12,116 bases of DNA from NCBI GenBank assembly GCA_035541775.1, contig DATKMP010000096.1, positions 1-12,116 on the forward strand, given 5' to 3'. Below are positions 1-8,245 of the stretch, one piece after another. The DNA is from DATKMP01 sp035541775. Its GTDB lineage: Bacteria > Bacteroidota > Ignavibacteria > UBA10030. Each line of letters starts with the position of its first letter. Positions within the stretch are counted from its first letter, which is position 1. Below the pieces are notes generated by a model that was not told the DNA's origin, searched no databases, and saw only the letters and a list, made by a program, of their open reading frames with translations. The translations under genes were made by a program, and so were the position numbers.

Positions 1-2180
1 ACTTCATCCGTAGAAAGTTTTAAAAGCGAATCCGCCAGCGCTTCCGCGGAGCCGTCAAAATCTGCTTTGACGATAATCGGAAGGTCGCGGACCTGGCCTT
101 CTTTAATTTGTTGCGAAATATCGTCGAGCGTCAAACGCCGTGTTTGACGGAAATCTTGTTCGCGTTTTAATTGCTGACGGCGAGAACTGATCTCACGCGT
201 TTCGCGTTCTTCTGCAAGTACGATAAATTCATCACCGGCTTGTGGAATGCCGTCGAATCCTGTAATCTGTACCGGCTGCGAAGGCGTAGCTTCGGCAACA
301 CGCTGCCCGCGCTCATCATACATTGCGCGCACACGTCCGCTCCAGACGCCGCTCACAAAAGAATCGCCCACTCTCAACGTTCCCTTTTGCACTAAAACCG
401 TTGCAGTAATTCCACGGCCTTTATCCAATTCTGCTTCGACAATGGTGCCGCGCGCCAGCCGATCCGGATTGGCACGAAGATTCAACATTTCCGATTCCAA
501 TAAAATTTTTTCTAACAGCAGATTTACGTTTGTTCCTTTTTTTGCTGAGAGCTCAACAAGCTGTGCTTTCCCGCCGTAATCTTCGACCAGCACATTGCGT
601 TCTGCCAGCTGTTGTTTGATCCGTTCGGGATTGGCTTCCGGTTTATCGATTTTATTGATCGCAACAATAATCGGTACACTTGCCGCTTGTGCGTGGCTGA
701 TTGCCTCAATTGTTTGCGGCATGACACTATCATCTGCGGCCACCACAAGAACAACAATATCCGTTACTTGGGCGCCGCGAGCGCGCATTGCCGTGAACGC
801 CTCATGGCCCGGCGTATCTAAAAACGTAATTTGTTTTGTGCCGTTGACCGTAACTTCGTACGCACCAATGTGCTGTGTAATGCCGCCGGATTCGCCGGCA
901 ACAACGTTCGCGTTACGAATATAATCGAGCAAGGATGTTTTGCCGTGATCGACATGTCCCATAATTGTCACGACCGGCGGCCGCGGCTTTAACGATGTTT
1001 CATCATCGTCTTGATCTGCAAGAACATCTTTTGCAAATTCAGATTCGAAATCGACTTGAAATCCAAATTCATCTGCAACAAGAGTAATGGTATCTTTTTC
1101 TAATCGCTGGTTGATGGAAACCATCATGCCGAGCCCCATCACCTTTTGAATGACATCGGCAACGGGAACGCGCATTAAATTGGCAAGTTCACCCACCGTA
1201 ACAAATTCCGTTGCTTTGATGTGCGTCTTTTCCAGCTCTTGCTGGTCCAAGATGCGCTGCTGTTCTTCTTCACGTTTTTCTTTTTTCTTTTTACGAATTG
1301 CCGCGCGCGTGACGGCGACATCGCCTTCGGTCTCTGAAAGCGTTTCGCGAATCGCCCGTGCCACCTCGTCTTCATCCACTTCTGCACGGCGCACACGTTT
1401 CCGTTTCCGCGATTTATCGACTTCAACTTCTTCGACACTGCTGGAAACAACTTGCTTCGGATGCACCGCTGCATCGATCTTCTTTTTCTTTTTCTTTCGC
1501 TTCTTATCCGTCTCTGCTGCTGTTTGTCCTGCCGCAGAAACAGACGTTAAATCGATCTTCCCTTTGATGGTCAATCCGCGCTGAGGGCGGGCAATGAGTG
1601 CTTCCAAAGGAGTCTGCTGGATTTTTTTCTTGTGCGGCTCGCGTGGTTTTACCGGCGGCTGTTCCTTGGGTTTTTCTTCTTCTGTTTTTGCTGCAACGGC
1701 CTTGGGCGGTTCAGGTTTATGAACCGTTGGAGGAGGTTCCACGGAAGGCACTACAACATCGACATGCTCAGGAACAACTTCTTCGAGAACTTCGGGTTCT
1801 TCAGGCTCTTCCGGCGCTTCTGGCTGCGCAGGCGGTTCTTCCGGCACTACCGGCGCTTGCGCTTTGATGACTTCAATGATTTCTTCTTCAGCAGCAGTTT
1901 TTTCTTCTTCTTTCGCCGCCGCCTTTTTATCTGCCTTTTCGGATTTTTCTTTTCTCGTCGAGCGAAATTCTTGCAGCTTCCGTTGATGTCGTTCAGCAAC
2001 TTCTTTTTCTTTTTTGAAGTGCCCCATAATGAGCGACAGCATATCTTCGTCCACCGTGCTCATGTGGCCTTTGACGTCAAATCCCTTCTTTCGAAGAAAT
2101 TCTATAATGGTCTCGCTCGAAAGATTAAGGTCTTTGGCAAGATTGAAGATTTTTATTTTTTTCTGTACTGATTCAGACAT
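1..2180 (-). CDS. infB: Translation initiation factor IF-2, C-terminus cut off by window edge
   Basis: IF-2 is the cytoplasmic GTPase that brings formyl-Met-tRNA to the 30S subunit and promotes 70S joining. The frame is open from ATG at 2180 to the window edge (726 codons), with no frameshift found. Residues 1-50 are an IF2_N module. About 85-330 is a disordered linker: Glu/Pro/Ala-rich first, then Lys/Arg-rich around 225-275. A second IF2_N-like module lies near 330-375. The G domain follows: G1 GHVDHGKT at 408-415, G3 DTPGHE at 455-460, G4 NKID at 509-512, G5 SAK soon after. The beta-barrel domain II comes next, and the visible part stops in domain III (KADFDGSAEAL). The fMet-tRNA-binding C-terminal domains should lie beyond coordinate 1. 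The start is 29 nt after the nusA stop, with only a weak GGA about 11 nt upstream, so translation may be coupled to nusA. Family identity is very secure. Confidence 0.98.
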   Translation of the reverse strand, partial: MSESVQKKIKIFNLAKDLNLSSETIIEFLRKKGFDVKGHMSTVDEDMLSLIMGHFKKEKEVAERHQRKLQEFRSTRKEKSEKADKKAAAKEEEKTAAEEEIIEVIKAQAPVVPEEPPAQPEAPEEPEEPEVLEEVVPEHVDVVVPSVEPPPTVHKPEPPKAVAAKTEEEKPKEQPPVKPREPHKKKIQQTPLEALIARPQRGLTIKGKIDLTSVSAAGQTAAETDKKRKKKKKKIDAAVHPKQVVSSSVEEVEVDKSRKRKRVRRAEVDEDEVARAIRETLSETEGDVAVTRAAIRKKKKEKREEEQQRILDQQELEKTHIKATEFVTVGELANLMRVPVADVIQKVMGLGMMVSINQRLEKDTITLVADEFGFQVDFESEFAKDVLADQDDDETSLKPRPPVVTIMGHVDHGKTSLLDYIRNANVVAGESGGITQHIGAYEVTVNGTKQITFLDTPGHEAFTAMRARGAQVTDIVVLVVAADDSVMPQTIEAISHAQAASVPIIVAINKIDKPEANPERIKQQLAERNVLVEDYGGKAQLVELSAKKGTNVNLLLEKILLESEMLNLRANPDRLARGTIVEAELDKGRGITATVLVQKGTLRVGDSFVSGVWSGRVRAMYDERGQRVAEATPSQPVQITGFDGIPQAGDEFIVLAEERETREISSRRQQLKREQDFRQTRRLTLDDISQQIKEGQVRDLPIIVKADFDGSAEALADSLLKLSTDE

Positions 2181-2209
2181 TCGTTTTTTCCGATATCAAG
2201 CGACTAACA

Positions 2210-3604
2210 TTATGACGCGTGTTCTTCCGTGTTTTCTTTTGAATCCATTGCAGACTCCGGTGATTCCGATTCTGCACTCTCGCCGCTCGCTTCTTCTTTC
2301 TTTGAATCGATAGAGGCATTCAGTTCAGCAATAAGTTCATTGGCATCGTCATCATTTTCAACTTCCGCATCTTCCAGCCCTTTTCGGAGCATCGCGATAA
2401 TTTCATCGACCTTTTCAGAATCAATCGCCAGCGTGTTCATAATATCTTCTTTGGATGCTTGCAAAACGTCGCGGACCGTCTTGAAGTTTTCATCGAAGAA
2501 CCGATGGAACAGGACATCGCCCAGTTCTTCGCGGAATTCCGATAAATCCATATCGTATTCTTCTTCTTCGCCGCCTTCTTTCTGCACAAGAATTTCGTAA
2601 CCGGTTAACTTCGAAGCAAGTCGAACATTTTGTCCGCCTTTCCCGATGGCCAGCGAGACCTGATCGGTTGTAACGGTAATATTGGCTTTTTTATTTTCTT
2701 GATCAATCTGAATATCTTTTAATTTTGCAGGCGCTAATGCACGCTGGATTAATTGCAGCGGATCCTCCGTGTAATTCACAACATCGATATTTTCATTATT
2801 CAATTCGCGAACGATGGCATGAATTCTGACGCCCTTCATACCGACACACGCACCCACTGCATCGATACGTTCATCGTGCGAAAGCACCGCAACTTTTGCG
2901 CGGTCACCAGGCTCGCGGGCGATTCGTTTAATTTCGATGATGCCATCGTAAATTTCCGGAATTTCAATTTCAAACAGGCGCATTAAAAACTGCGGATCGG
3001 TACGGGAAATAATGACCGTCGGCGTGCCGGCTCCTTTGCGCACTTCTTTGACGATCGCACGAATGGTATCGCCTTTTTTATACCGCTCTTTGTAGATCTG
3101 TTCACTGCGCGGAAGAATGAGTTCATTCTTATTGTGCATGACCAAAATTTCGCCTTTGCCTTTTCGGATCTGATAAATTTCGCCGACCACAATTTCGCCC
3201 AGCGAATTCGTGTATTCATTGTACACCGATTCGCGTTCAATTTCTTTGATGCGCTGGTTGAGATTTTGTTTTGCACTGATGACCAGACGGCGTCCAAAAT
3301 CGACCAGTGGAATAATTTCTACGAAGTCTTCGCCTATCTCAAGATGATCACCGGATTTTTCGTACGCCTCTTCGACAGAAATCTGAAGCGAAGAATTTTC
3401 CACCTTCTCGACAACTTCTTTTTCTAAATAGATTTCGATGTCGCCCTTGTCCATGTTGACAACAACATCATAGCGCGCATCTAAACCGTATTTCTTTTTG
3501 ACCATCATGCCGAAAATTTCTTCGACAATGCCGACGAGAATATCCTTATCGACGCCTTTTTCTCGAACCATTTGGGCAAATGATTCAACGATCTCGTGAT
3601 TCAT
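2210..3604 (-). CDS. nusA: Transcription termination/antitermination factor NusA
   Basis: NusA binds RNA polymerase and nascent RNA and modulates pausing, intrinsic termination and antitermination. The 464-residue protein has the family order: RNAP-binding N-terminal domain (about 1-125), S1 domain (about 136-200), KH1 with GACVGMKGVRI at 251-261, and KH2 with AIGKGGQNVRLA at 319-330. A helix-hairpin-helix-like segment spans about 355-412. The tail (about 413-464) is rich in Glu, Asp and Ser and looks disordered. It is shorter than the 495-residue E. coli protein, which has two C-terminal acidic repeats. ATG at 3604 is supported by a strong GGAGG at 3611-3615, 6 nt upstream. It lies 31 nt after rimP and 29 nt before infB, the classic operon order. 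NusA is a known regulator of its own operon in E. coli, which matters for the hairpin upstream of rimP. Confidence 0.98.
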   Translation of the reverse strand: MNHEIVESFAQMVREKGVDKDILVGIVEEIFGMMVKKKYGLDARYDVVVNMDKGDIEIYLEKEVVEKVENSSLQISVEEAYEKSGDHLEIGEDFVEIIPLVDFGRRLVISAKQNLNQRIKEIERESVYNEYTNSLGEIVVGEIYQIRKGKGEILVMHNKNELILPRSEQIYKERYKKGDTIRAIVKEVRKGAGTPTVIISRTDPQFLMRLFEIEIPEIYDGIIEIKRIAREPGDRAKVAVLSHDERIDAVGACVGMKGVRIHAIVRELNNENIDVVNYTEDPLQLIQRALAPAKLKDIQIDQENKKANITVTTDQVSLAIGKGGQNVRLASKLTGYEILVQKEGGEEEEYDMDLSEFREELGDVLFHRFFDENFKTVRDVLQASKEDIMNTLAIDSEKVDEIIAMLRKGLEDAEVENDDDANELIAELNASIDSKKEEASGESAESESPESAMDSKENTEEHAS

Positions 3605-3635
3605 TCTTTACCTCCAACTTCAAATTCCTTGCTTC

Positions 3636-4091
3636 CTACCATGGAAGTTCAATATAACATTCAATAATTTCTGAAAACAATAGCGTTGCCTGATTGCCAG
3701 TTGCGTCTGTGAACATCGCATCGACATCCGACGCACTTGTTAACGTTCCACGCCATTCACTGCGCTGTCCATCGCGCATAAACGATACTTTGCAAATTCG
3801 TCCTATATTTTTTTTGTACTGTCGTGAAATCATCAGCGGTTTATTTAAACCCGGCGATGATACTTGCAACAGGTACGCATCGGCAAATAAATTTTCCGTT
3901 TCAATTGCAGCGCCGAGTTGTTTGCTGATGTCCGCGCACTGATCGATGGTAATGCCCTTGTCGGTATCGATAAATACATCGACTGTTGTTCGTTTGCCCG
4001 CAGGCAACACTTTCACTTCGACCAAAAAAGCATTGAAGGGAACAAGCAACGGTTCCACGAATGCCGCAATTTTTTGCTTCAGGTCAGTCAT
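3636..4091 (-). CDS. rimP: Ribosome maturation factor RimP
   Basis: RimP is a cytoplasmic assembly factor for the 30S subunit. The 151-residue protein has the normal length and the two-domain layout: an N-terminal alpha/beta domain ending near the family motif SPGLNKPL (about 78-85; compare the usual SPGLDRPL), and a C-terminal SH3-like barrel from about 90 (YKKNIGRICKVSF onward). It is first in rimP-nusA-infB, a widely conserved order. ATG at 4091 gives the expected N-terminus. The ribosome-binding site is poor (GATGG directly before the ATG), and an intrinsic terminator hairpin ends only 17 nt upstream, so expression is probably restrained at the RNA level. Confidence 0.95.
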   Translation of the reverse strand: MTDLKQKIAAFVEPLLVPFNAFLVEVKVLPAGKRTTVDVFIDTDKGITIDQCADISKQLGAAIETENLFADAYLLQVSSPGLNKPLMISRQYKKNIGRICKVSFMRDGQRSEWRGTLTSASDVDAMFTDATGNQATLLFSEIIECYIELPW

Positions 4092-4108
4092 CCATCAATT
4101 CTATTTCC

Positions 4109-4137
4109 AAAAAAAATAGCCCGTTACAGCGGGCTAT
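4109..4137 (-). terminator. Intrinsic terminator or attenuator just upstream of rimP
   Basis: On the minus strand, TAGCCCG (4136-4130) pairs perfectly with CGGGCTA (4123-4117) around a 6-nt loop, with one further A-T pair possible at the base. An uninterrupted run of eight T follows (4116-4109). The plus strand has no T run, so it acts for minus-strand transcription. It could end the LOG-gene transcript whose coding region stops at 4225. It also lies downstream of the likely rimP promoter (4157-4185), so it may attenuate the rimP-nusA-infB operon. Confidence 0.85.
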
Positions 4138-4156
4138 CATCTCTTACAACTGTGTT

Positions 4157-4185
4157 AATATAACGATGCTTTCGGCAAGAAGCAA
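4157..4185 (-). promoter_or_regulatory. Probable sigma-70-type promoter of rimP-nusA-infB
   Basis: The minus strand carries TTGCTT (4185-4180), a 17-nt spacer and TATATT (4162-4157). The -10 matches consensus at 5 of 6 positions; the -35 keeps only the TTG. The start would fall near 4150, giving a leader of about 60 nt that contains the terminator hairpin at 4109-4137. There is no room for another promoter between the hairpin and rimP. Prediction by eye only. Confidence 0.5.
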
Positions 4186-4224
4186 GTCCTGCGGGTTTCT
4201 TTTTCAACGAATAGATAGTTTGAA

Positions 4225-4944
4225 TTAGAAATTCGTAACCATCTCGGTTTTCTTATAAAATGCCTCAATCAAGCTTGCTGCTTCCGCCGGATCGTCGGTC
4301 ACATAAAATAAATCGACATCGTTGGCAGAAATCATTTTCTCGGAAACCAATGTTTTCTTGATCCATCCGACAAGGCCCGCCCAATACTCTGTTCCCATTA
4401 AAATTACAGGAAATGCCCGCGTCTTTTTTGTCTGGACTAATGTCATCGCTTCGAATAATTCATCGAGCGTTCCGAAGCCGCCGGGCAGCACCACAAACCC
4501 GTGTGCATATTTGACGAACATGACTTTGCGGACAAAAAAATGTCTGAACGTTTGCAAGCGGCCATGGTCGATATATTTGTTGCCGCTTTGTTCGTGCGGC
4601 AGTTCGATGGCAACACCGACAGATTCTCCTCCCTCTTCCTGCGCACCGCGGTTTGCTGCTTCCATAATTCCCGGCCCTCCGCCGGTAAGCACGTTGAAGC
4701 CATGCTTTACAAGTTCATGCGCAACTGCACGGCCGAGTTCATAATGCTTTGACCCCTCTTGGACGCGTGCTGATCCGAATATCGAAACAAGTTTTTTTTG
4801 ATGCGACATCATGGTAAAGCCCTCGATGAATTCCGCCAAAATGCGGAACACGCGCCACACGTCGTCTTGTGCGCTCAGCAGCGTCGCAAGCTGTTGATCT
4901 TGCCGTGCATCATATGCTGTTCGTTGTTGTATTGAATCCATCAT
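4225..4944 (-). CDS. LOG-family (TIGR00730-type) Rossmann-fold nucleotide hydrolase
   Basis: The 239-residue protein carries the LOG/lysine-decarboxylase-like signatures: IFGSAR near 55-60, GGGPGIMEA at 88-96 and PGGFGTLDE at 154-162. The last two line the nucleotide-binding and catalytic site. Characterised members cleave cytokinin riboside 5'-monophosphates or other nucleoside monophosphates into a free base and ribose 5-phosphate; the bacterial substrate is often unknown and cannot be read here. About 45 residues precede the core, including an amphipathic stretch (VWRVFRILAEFIEGF), a common form of this subfamily. Two adjacent ATGs exist at 4944 and 4941. AAGGTG lies immediately before the first, so the second has the better spacing. 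It is the last gene of the seven-gene cluster, 19 nt after the threonine aldolase stop, and is followed by the terminator at 4109-4137. Confidence 0.9.
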   Translation of the reverse strand: MMDSIQQRTAYDARQDQQLATLLSAQDDVWRVFRILAEFIEGFTMMSHQKKLVSIFGSARVQEGSKHYELGRAVAHELVKHGFNVLTGGGPGIMEAANRGAQEEGGESVGVAIELPHEQSGNKYIDHGRLQTFRHFFVRKVMFVKYAHGFVVLPGGFGTLDELFEAMTLVQTKKTRAFPVILMGTEYWAGLVGWIKKTLVSEKMISANDVDLFYVTDDPAEAASLIEAFYKKTEMVTNF

Positions 4945-4963
4945 TCACCTTTTTCAAATTCAT

Positions 4964-5995
4964 TCATTTCAAAATCTGTTGAATCATTTCGGCGGCATGT
5001 CGTACGTCGTCAAGCGAAACACCGAGATGGGTTACTGCCCGCAATACGGTGCGGCCCATATCTGAAAGCAATATGCCTTGCGCTTTGAGCACTGAAAGAA
5101 TTTTAACAGCGGGTTCGTTGCGTTGTGCAATATCGATGACAACGATGTTGGTTTGTACGGTTTCCGGGTGCACCATGAATCCATCGATACCGCCCATCGC
5201 TTCTGCAAAGAGTTTCGCTTTTTGATGATCTTCGGCAAGGCGTTGAATATTATGTTCCAGCGCATACAACGCGCCTGCGGCAAGAATTCCCACCTGCCGC
5301 ATTCCACCGCCGAAAATTTTCCGATACTTGCGGGCACGTTGAATGAATTCCGCAGAACCGACCAGGGCAGAACCAACAGGAGCGCCAAGGCCTTTCGAGA
5401 AGCAAACGGAAACTGAATCAAAATAATTTGCATAGTCACAAGGTGCGATGCCGGTTGCAACGGAAGCATTCCACAAGCGCGCGCCATCTAAGTGCAATGC
5501 AAGGTTTTGTTCTCGAGCAAAACTATGAATTTGTTCAATCACTTCCAATGGATAAATCGTTCCGCCGGCTTTGTTGTGCGTGTTTTCCAAACAAATAAGC
5601 CGCGTAATCGGATTGTAATACACGGAAGAACGGACCGCTGCGGGAAGTTGATCGGCATGTAAAATTCCATGATCGCCTTTGACGGTGTGTAATTGCACGT
5701 TCGAAAGAAATGCAGCCGCTGCCGTTTCAAAATTAAAGATGTGCGATTCTTCTTCGACAATCACTTCGTCGCCCGGCTGTGTATGGCATTTCAACGCAAG
5801 TTGGTTCGACATCACACCGGAAGGAACAAACAATGCCGCCTCTTTGTGAAGCATCTCTGAAACTTTTTGTTCCAATCGATTGACAGTCGGGTCCTCGCCG
5901 TACACATCGTCGCCCACGTCTGCTAATGCCATTACCGCTCGCATTTCCACGGAAGGTTTTGTTACTGTATCGCTCCGCAAATCAATATTGTGCAT
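4964..5995 (-). CDS. ltaE: Low-specificity L-threonine aldolase (PLP-dependent)
   Basis: This fold-type I PLP enzyme splits L-threonine or L-allo-threonine into glycine and acetaldehyde in the cytoplasm. The 343-residue protein opens with the family N-terminus IDLRSDTVT (4-12). It carries DDVYGEDPTVNRLE at 29-42, the PLP-aspartate motif HLDGAR at 168-173, and the Schiff-base lysine K201 in SKGLGAPVGS. All expected key residues are present and length is normal. The frame stays open upstream of 5995 for about 100 codons, but that stretch is antisense-frame sequence inside lnt without family similarity. ATG 5995 gives the family N-terminus and shares one base with the lnt stop (TGATG), suggesting translational coupling. 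Its place after lnt is not explained by a shared pathway. Confidence 0.93.
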   Translation of the reverse strand: MHNIDLRSDTVTKPSVEMRAVMALADVGDDVYGEDPTVNRLEQKVSEMLHKEAALFVPSGVMSNQLALKCHTQPGDEVIVEEESHIFNFETAAAAFLSNVQLHTVKGDHGILHADQLPAAVRSSVYYNPITRLICLENTHNKAGGTIYPLEVIEQIHSFAREQNLALHLDGARLWNASVATGIAPCDYANYFDSVSVCFSKGLGAPVGSALVGSAEFIQRARKYRKIFGGGMRQVGILAAGALYALEHNIQRLAEDHQKAKLFAEAMGGIDGFMVHPETVQTNIVVIDIAQRNEPAVKILSVLKAQGILLSDMGRTVLRAVTHLGVSLDDVRHAAEMIQQILK

Positions 5996-7659
5996 CAGAC
6001 ATTTTTCCTCTCTTTTATAATAATCGAATAACCAAGTGCAGTGAAGAAAAAAAGAATCGCGCATACCACGCATAATTTTCCGACAAGATCGCCGTACCGC
6101 ACATAAAACGTTGTTGCATTTTGTAGATGAATATCCGCGACAAAAGAATTTGTCGTGTACAATGTTGTACGATAATGCACGACTCCGATCGGATCGACGA
6201 TCAACGAAATTCCGCCATTGGCACATTGTACCACCCAGCGCCGTGTTTCGACGGCGCGCAGCGATGCAAACGAAGCATGCTGATACGCGCCAGAGGTGTT
6301 GCCCCACCAGCTATCGTTGGTAACGACAACTAAAAATTGTGCGCCGCGTTGAACAAACGCACGAACAAAATCCGGATACACCGATTCGTAACAAATCACT
6401 GCACCAGCTGTGGAAAAAAGGTTTCGCGGTGTGGCAAATGGAAAAACAAGCGTATCGCTGCCCTTGCCCCAGCTGGAAATGCCGACATTCCATTTCAACG
6501 GCTCGATGAGAAATCGAAATGTCTCGGGATATGGGAGGCGTTCGGCAAATGGAACGAGTTCAATCTTTTTATAGATTGACGAAATATGGCGACGCGGCTG
6601 AATTGCTATGACAGAATTGTACGACTGTGCGTATAATGCGTTATTAATTTTTTCCGATGTTGCAGGAGCGTCGGACGAAATAAAATATTGAACAGTCGGT
6701 AATCCGGTGATGATCGGTATCTTCACAGAATCGACAAATGAAAACAATTGCTGCTGGTACGAACTATATTTTGGGTGTAACAGATGAAACGGAATTGCTG
6801 TCTCCGGCCAGATGAAAATATCTGGCGAATCGATTGCAAGTTTTTGGGATTCCGATAGCAGTATGCGAAATTGACGATCGTACGATTCCCAGGGATCGAA
6901 TGATTTGTCACCCCATTTTTCCCATGGATCGATATTGGGCTGAACAATGCCTACGCGCAGCGGAACACCATCGTTGATTGCATAACGATGCATGTGAATC
7001 GAACCATAAATTTTGGGCCCGAAGTAGATCGCTAACAGTGATGCAATCATCAAAATCGTCTGTCGTGATTTGGGATTCCATTTTGACGCAGACAAATTTC
7101 GTAAAAGTATGTACGCCAGAATATTGAATGCAAGAATGAATAACGATAGCCCATAAATGGATGTATATTCGATGATTTGAATTCCGCTGAGATTATACGC
7201 TTGACTGTTGCCGATGGTAAGCCAAGGAAAAGAATATTCTGTTAGAGAATGCAAATATTCAAAGCTCACCCACATCAAGGCAACACTAACATACCATGTT
7301 GTTTGTCCTAATTTTTTTTTGATAAAAAATGCCAGCAACAGCAGCGGTAAAAATAATATCGGATGCAATACAACAACCGCAACTCCTGCTGTCATCATCC
7401 AGACATCTTTGCAATTGGCAAAACCTCCCGTCCAATATAATGTGAGGAGATGAAAGATGAAGATAAAAATGTACGCTCGTGCTGCAAAGTGCCGGTAGGA
7501 ATTCGTTTCATCGGCAACAAGCAAGAGCGGAATGAATGCCACGAATGCCAGCGAAAATAACGGCGACGGTGGAAACGAGAGGCCGAGAAGTATTCCGCCA
7601 AAAACAACGAGGATAAAATGTCGCCAACGGCTTGTTGAGAAGAGTTGAGAATTAGTCAC
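5995..7659 (-). CDS. lnt: Apolipoprotein N-acyltransferase
   Basis: Lnt is an inner-membrane enzyme that transfers an acyl chain from a phospholipid to the N-terminal cysteine of diacylated lipoproteins, the last maturation step before Lol export. From GTG 7659 the protein is 554 residues. About 15-225 is strongly hydrophobic with several membrane segments. A nitrilase-like periplasmic domain follows (about 230-510), with a further membrane helix near 520-545 and a basic end (KERKN). The Glu-Lys-Cys triad is complete: E286 in WPETAIP, K365 in YKKIELVPF, C423 in AVICYES, and TNDSWWG follows the Cys. The start is GTG (MTNSQLF), overlapping the end of pap2 by 8 nt, without a clear ribosome-binding site. 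The open frame continues another 46 codons inside pap2, but that extension looks spurious. Its end overlaps ltaE by one base. Confidence 0.95.
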   Translation of the reverse strand: MTNSQLFSTSRWRHFILVVFGGILLGLSFPPSPLFSLAFVAFIPLLLVADETNSYRHFAARAYIFIFIFHLLTLYWTGGFANCKDVWMMTAGVAVVVLHPILFLPLLLLAFFIKKKLGQTTWYVSVALMWVSFEYLHSLTEYSFPWLTIGNSQAYNLSGIQIIEYTSIYGLSLFILAFNILAYILLRNLSASKWNPKSRQTILMIASLLAIYFGPKIYGSIHMHRYAINDGVPLRVGIVQPNIDPWEKWGDKSFDPWESYDRQFRILLSESQKLAIDSPDIFIWPETAIPFHLLHPKYSSYQQQLFSFVDSVKIPIITGLPTVQYFISSDAPATSEKINNALYAQSYNSVIAIQPRRHISSIYKKIELVPFAERLPYPETFRFLIEPLKWNVGISSWGKGSDTLVFPFATPRNLFSTAGAVICYESVYPDFVRAFVQRGAQFLVVVTNDSWWGNTSGAYQHASFASLRAVETRRWVVQCANGGISLIVDPIGVVHYRTTLYTTNSFVADIHLQNATTFYVRYGDLVGKLCVVCAILFFFTALGYSIIIKERKNV

Positions 7660-8245
7660 GAGTCGATTTTTTTTTAGGAGAAATGAAACGATGCCAACTT
7701 TGTTCCACCAGATAGGCAAAGAATAAAACGGCCGAAGCAATAGATAATCCGATGACCGCGCCGCCTGCCACATCAGAAGGATAATGAACTCCCACATAAA
7801 TGCGAGAGAATGCCACTAGCGATGCGAATCCGAATAACCACCATTTCCCTCGTGGAAAAAAATATGCAAGAATAAGTGCTCCGGCAAAATTATTGACGGC
7901 ATGGGAAGATGGAAACGAATAACCGCTGCCGCAGCCAACAAGCAAATGTACATGAACAAGGGAATGACACGGGCGCGTTCGCTCCAAAATAAATTTTATC
8001 ACAAAGCTGTTGAGTTGATCGCCGATGAGAATAGTAAGAATCAATAACAGCGCTGCAAGCCGCGTCGTTTTGGACTTATGAACCAGCATCCACAACAAGA
8101 TAAGAATGACGGCATACAGCACAAGACGAATCCGATTTAAATCGGTGATAAACGGAAAGAATGCATCAAAGACAGGATTTTGCAACGTGCCGTTGATAAA
8201 GCGAAACAATCCAAGATCGACTTTATAAAGAAAATCGATCAGCAT
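7652..8245 (-). CDS. PAP2-superfamily membrane phosphatase, possibly undecaprenyl-diphosphatase
   Basis: PAP2 enzymes dephosphorylate lipid phosphates at the outer face of the inner membrane. The 197-residue protein has all three family motifs: KX6RP at 84-92 (KFILERTRP), PSSH at 112-115 (usual PSGH, second Ser replacing Gly) and SRX5HX3D at 147-158 (SRIYVGVHYPSD). H115 and H154 are the expected catalytic histidines. Several hydrophobic helices surround the motifs (about 40-55, 64-82, 118-130, 137-147, 160-180). Candidate substrates are undecaprenyl diphosphate, phosphatidylglycerophosphate or phosphatidate; sequence alone does not decide. The ATG follows the upstream stop directly (TAAATG), with AAGGA 7 nt before it, so it is probably coupled to the DedA gene. 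The tail contains an A9 run (7675-7667), discussed as a possible slippage site. Confidence 0.92.
   Translation of the reverse strand: MLIDFLYKVDLGLFRFINGTLQNPVFDAFFPFITDLNRIRLVLYAVILILLWMLVHKSKTTRLAALLLILTILIGDQLNSFVIKFILERTRPCHSLVHVHLLVGCGSGYSFPSSHAVNNFAGALILAYFFPRGKWWLFGFASLVAFSRIYVGVHYPSDVAGGAVIGLSIASAVLFFAYLVEQSWHRFISPKKKSTRD

Noticed and set aside
1150..2313. Several open frames on the plus strand, rich in Phe, Leu, Ser or Arg.
   Set aside because: They are antisense to the Glu/Lys-rich infB linker and nusA tail, whose codon bias removes stops on the other strand. No ribosome-binding sites or family features were seen.
5996..6307. Threonine aldolase frame extending to an ATG at 6307.
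   Set aside because: The extra 104 residues are Cys/Arg-rich, lie within lnt, and precede the standard family N-terminus IDLRSDTVT. ATG 5995 is the correct start.
7660..7797. Extension of the lnt frame upstream by 46 codons to an ATG at 7797.
   Set aside because: It lies wholly inside the pap2 coding region, adds no family-like sequence, and the GTG at 7659 gives a normal Lnt N-terminus.
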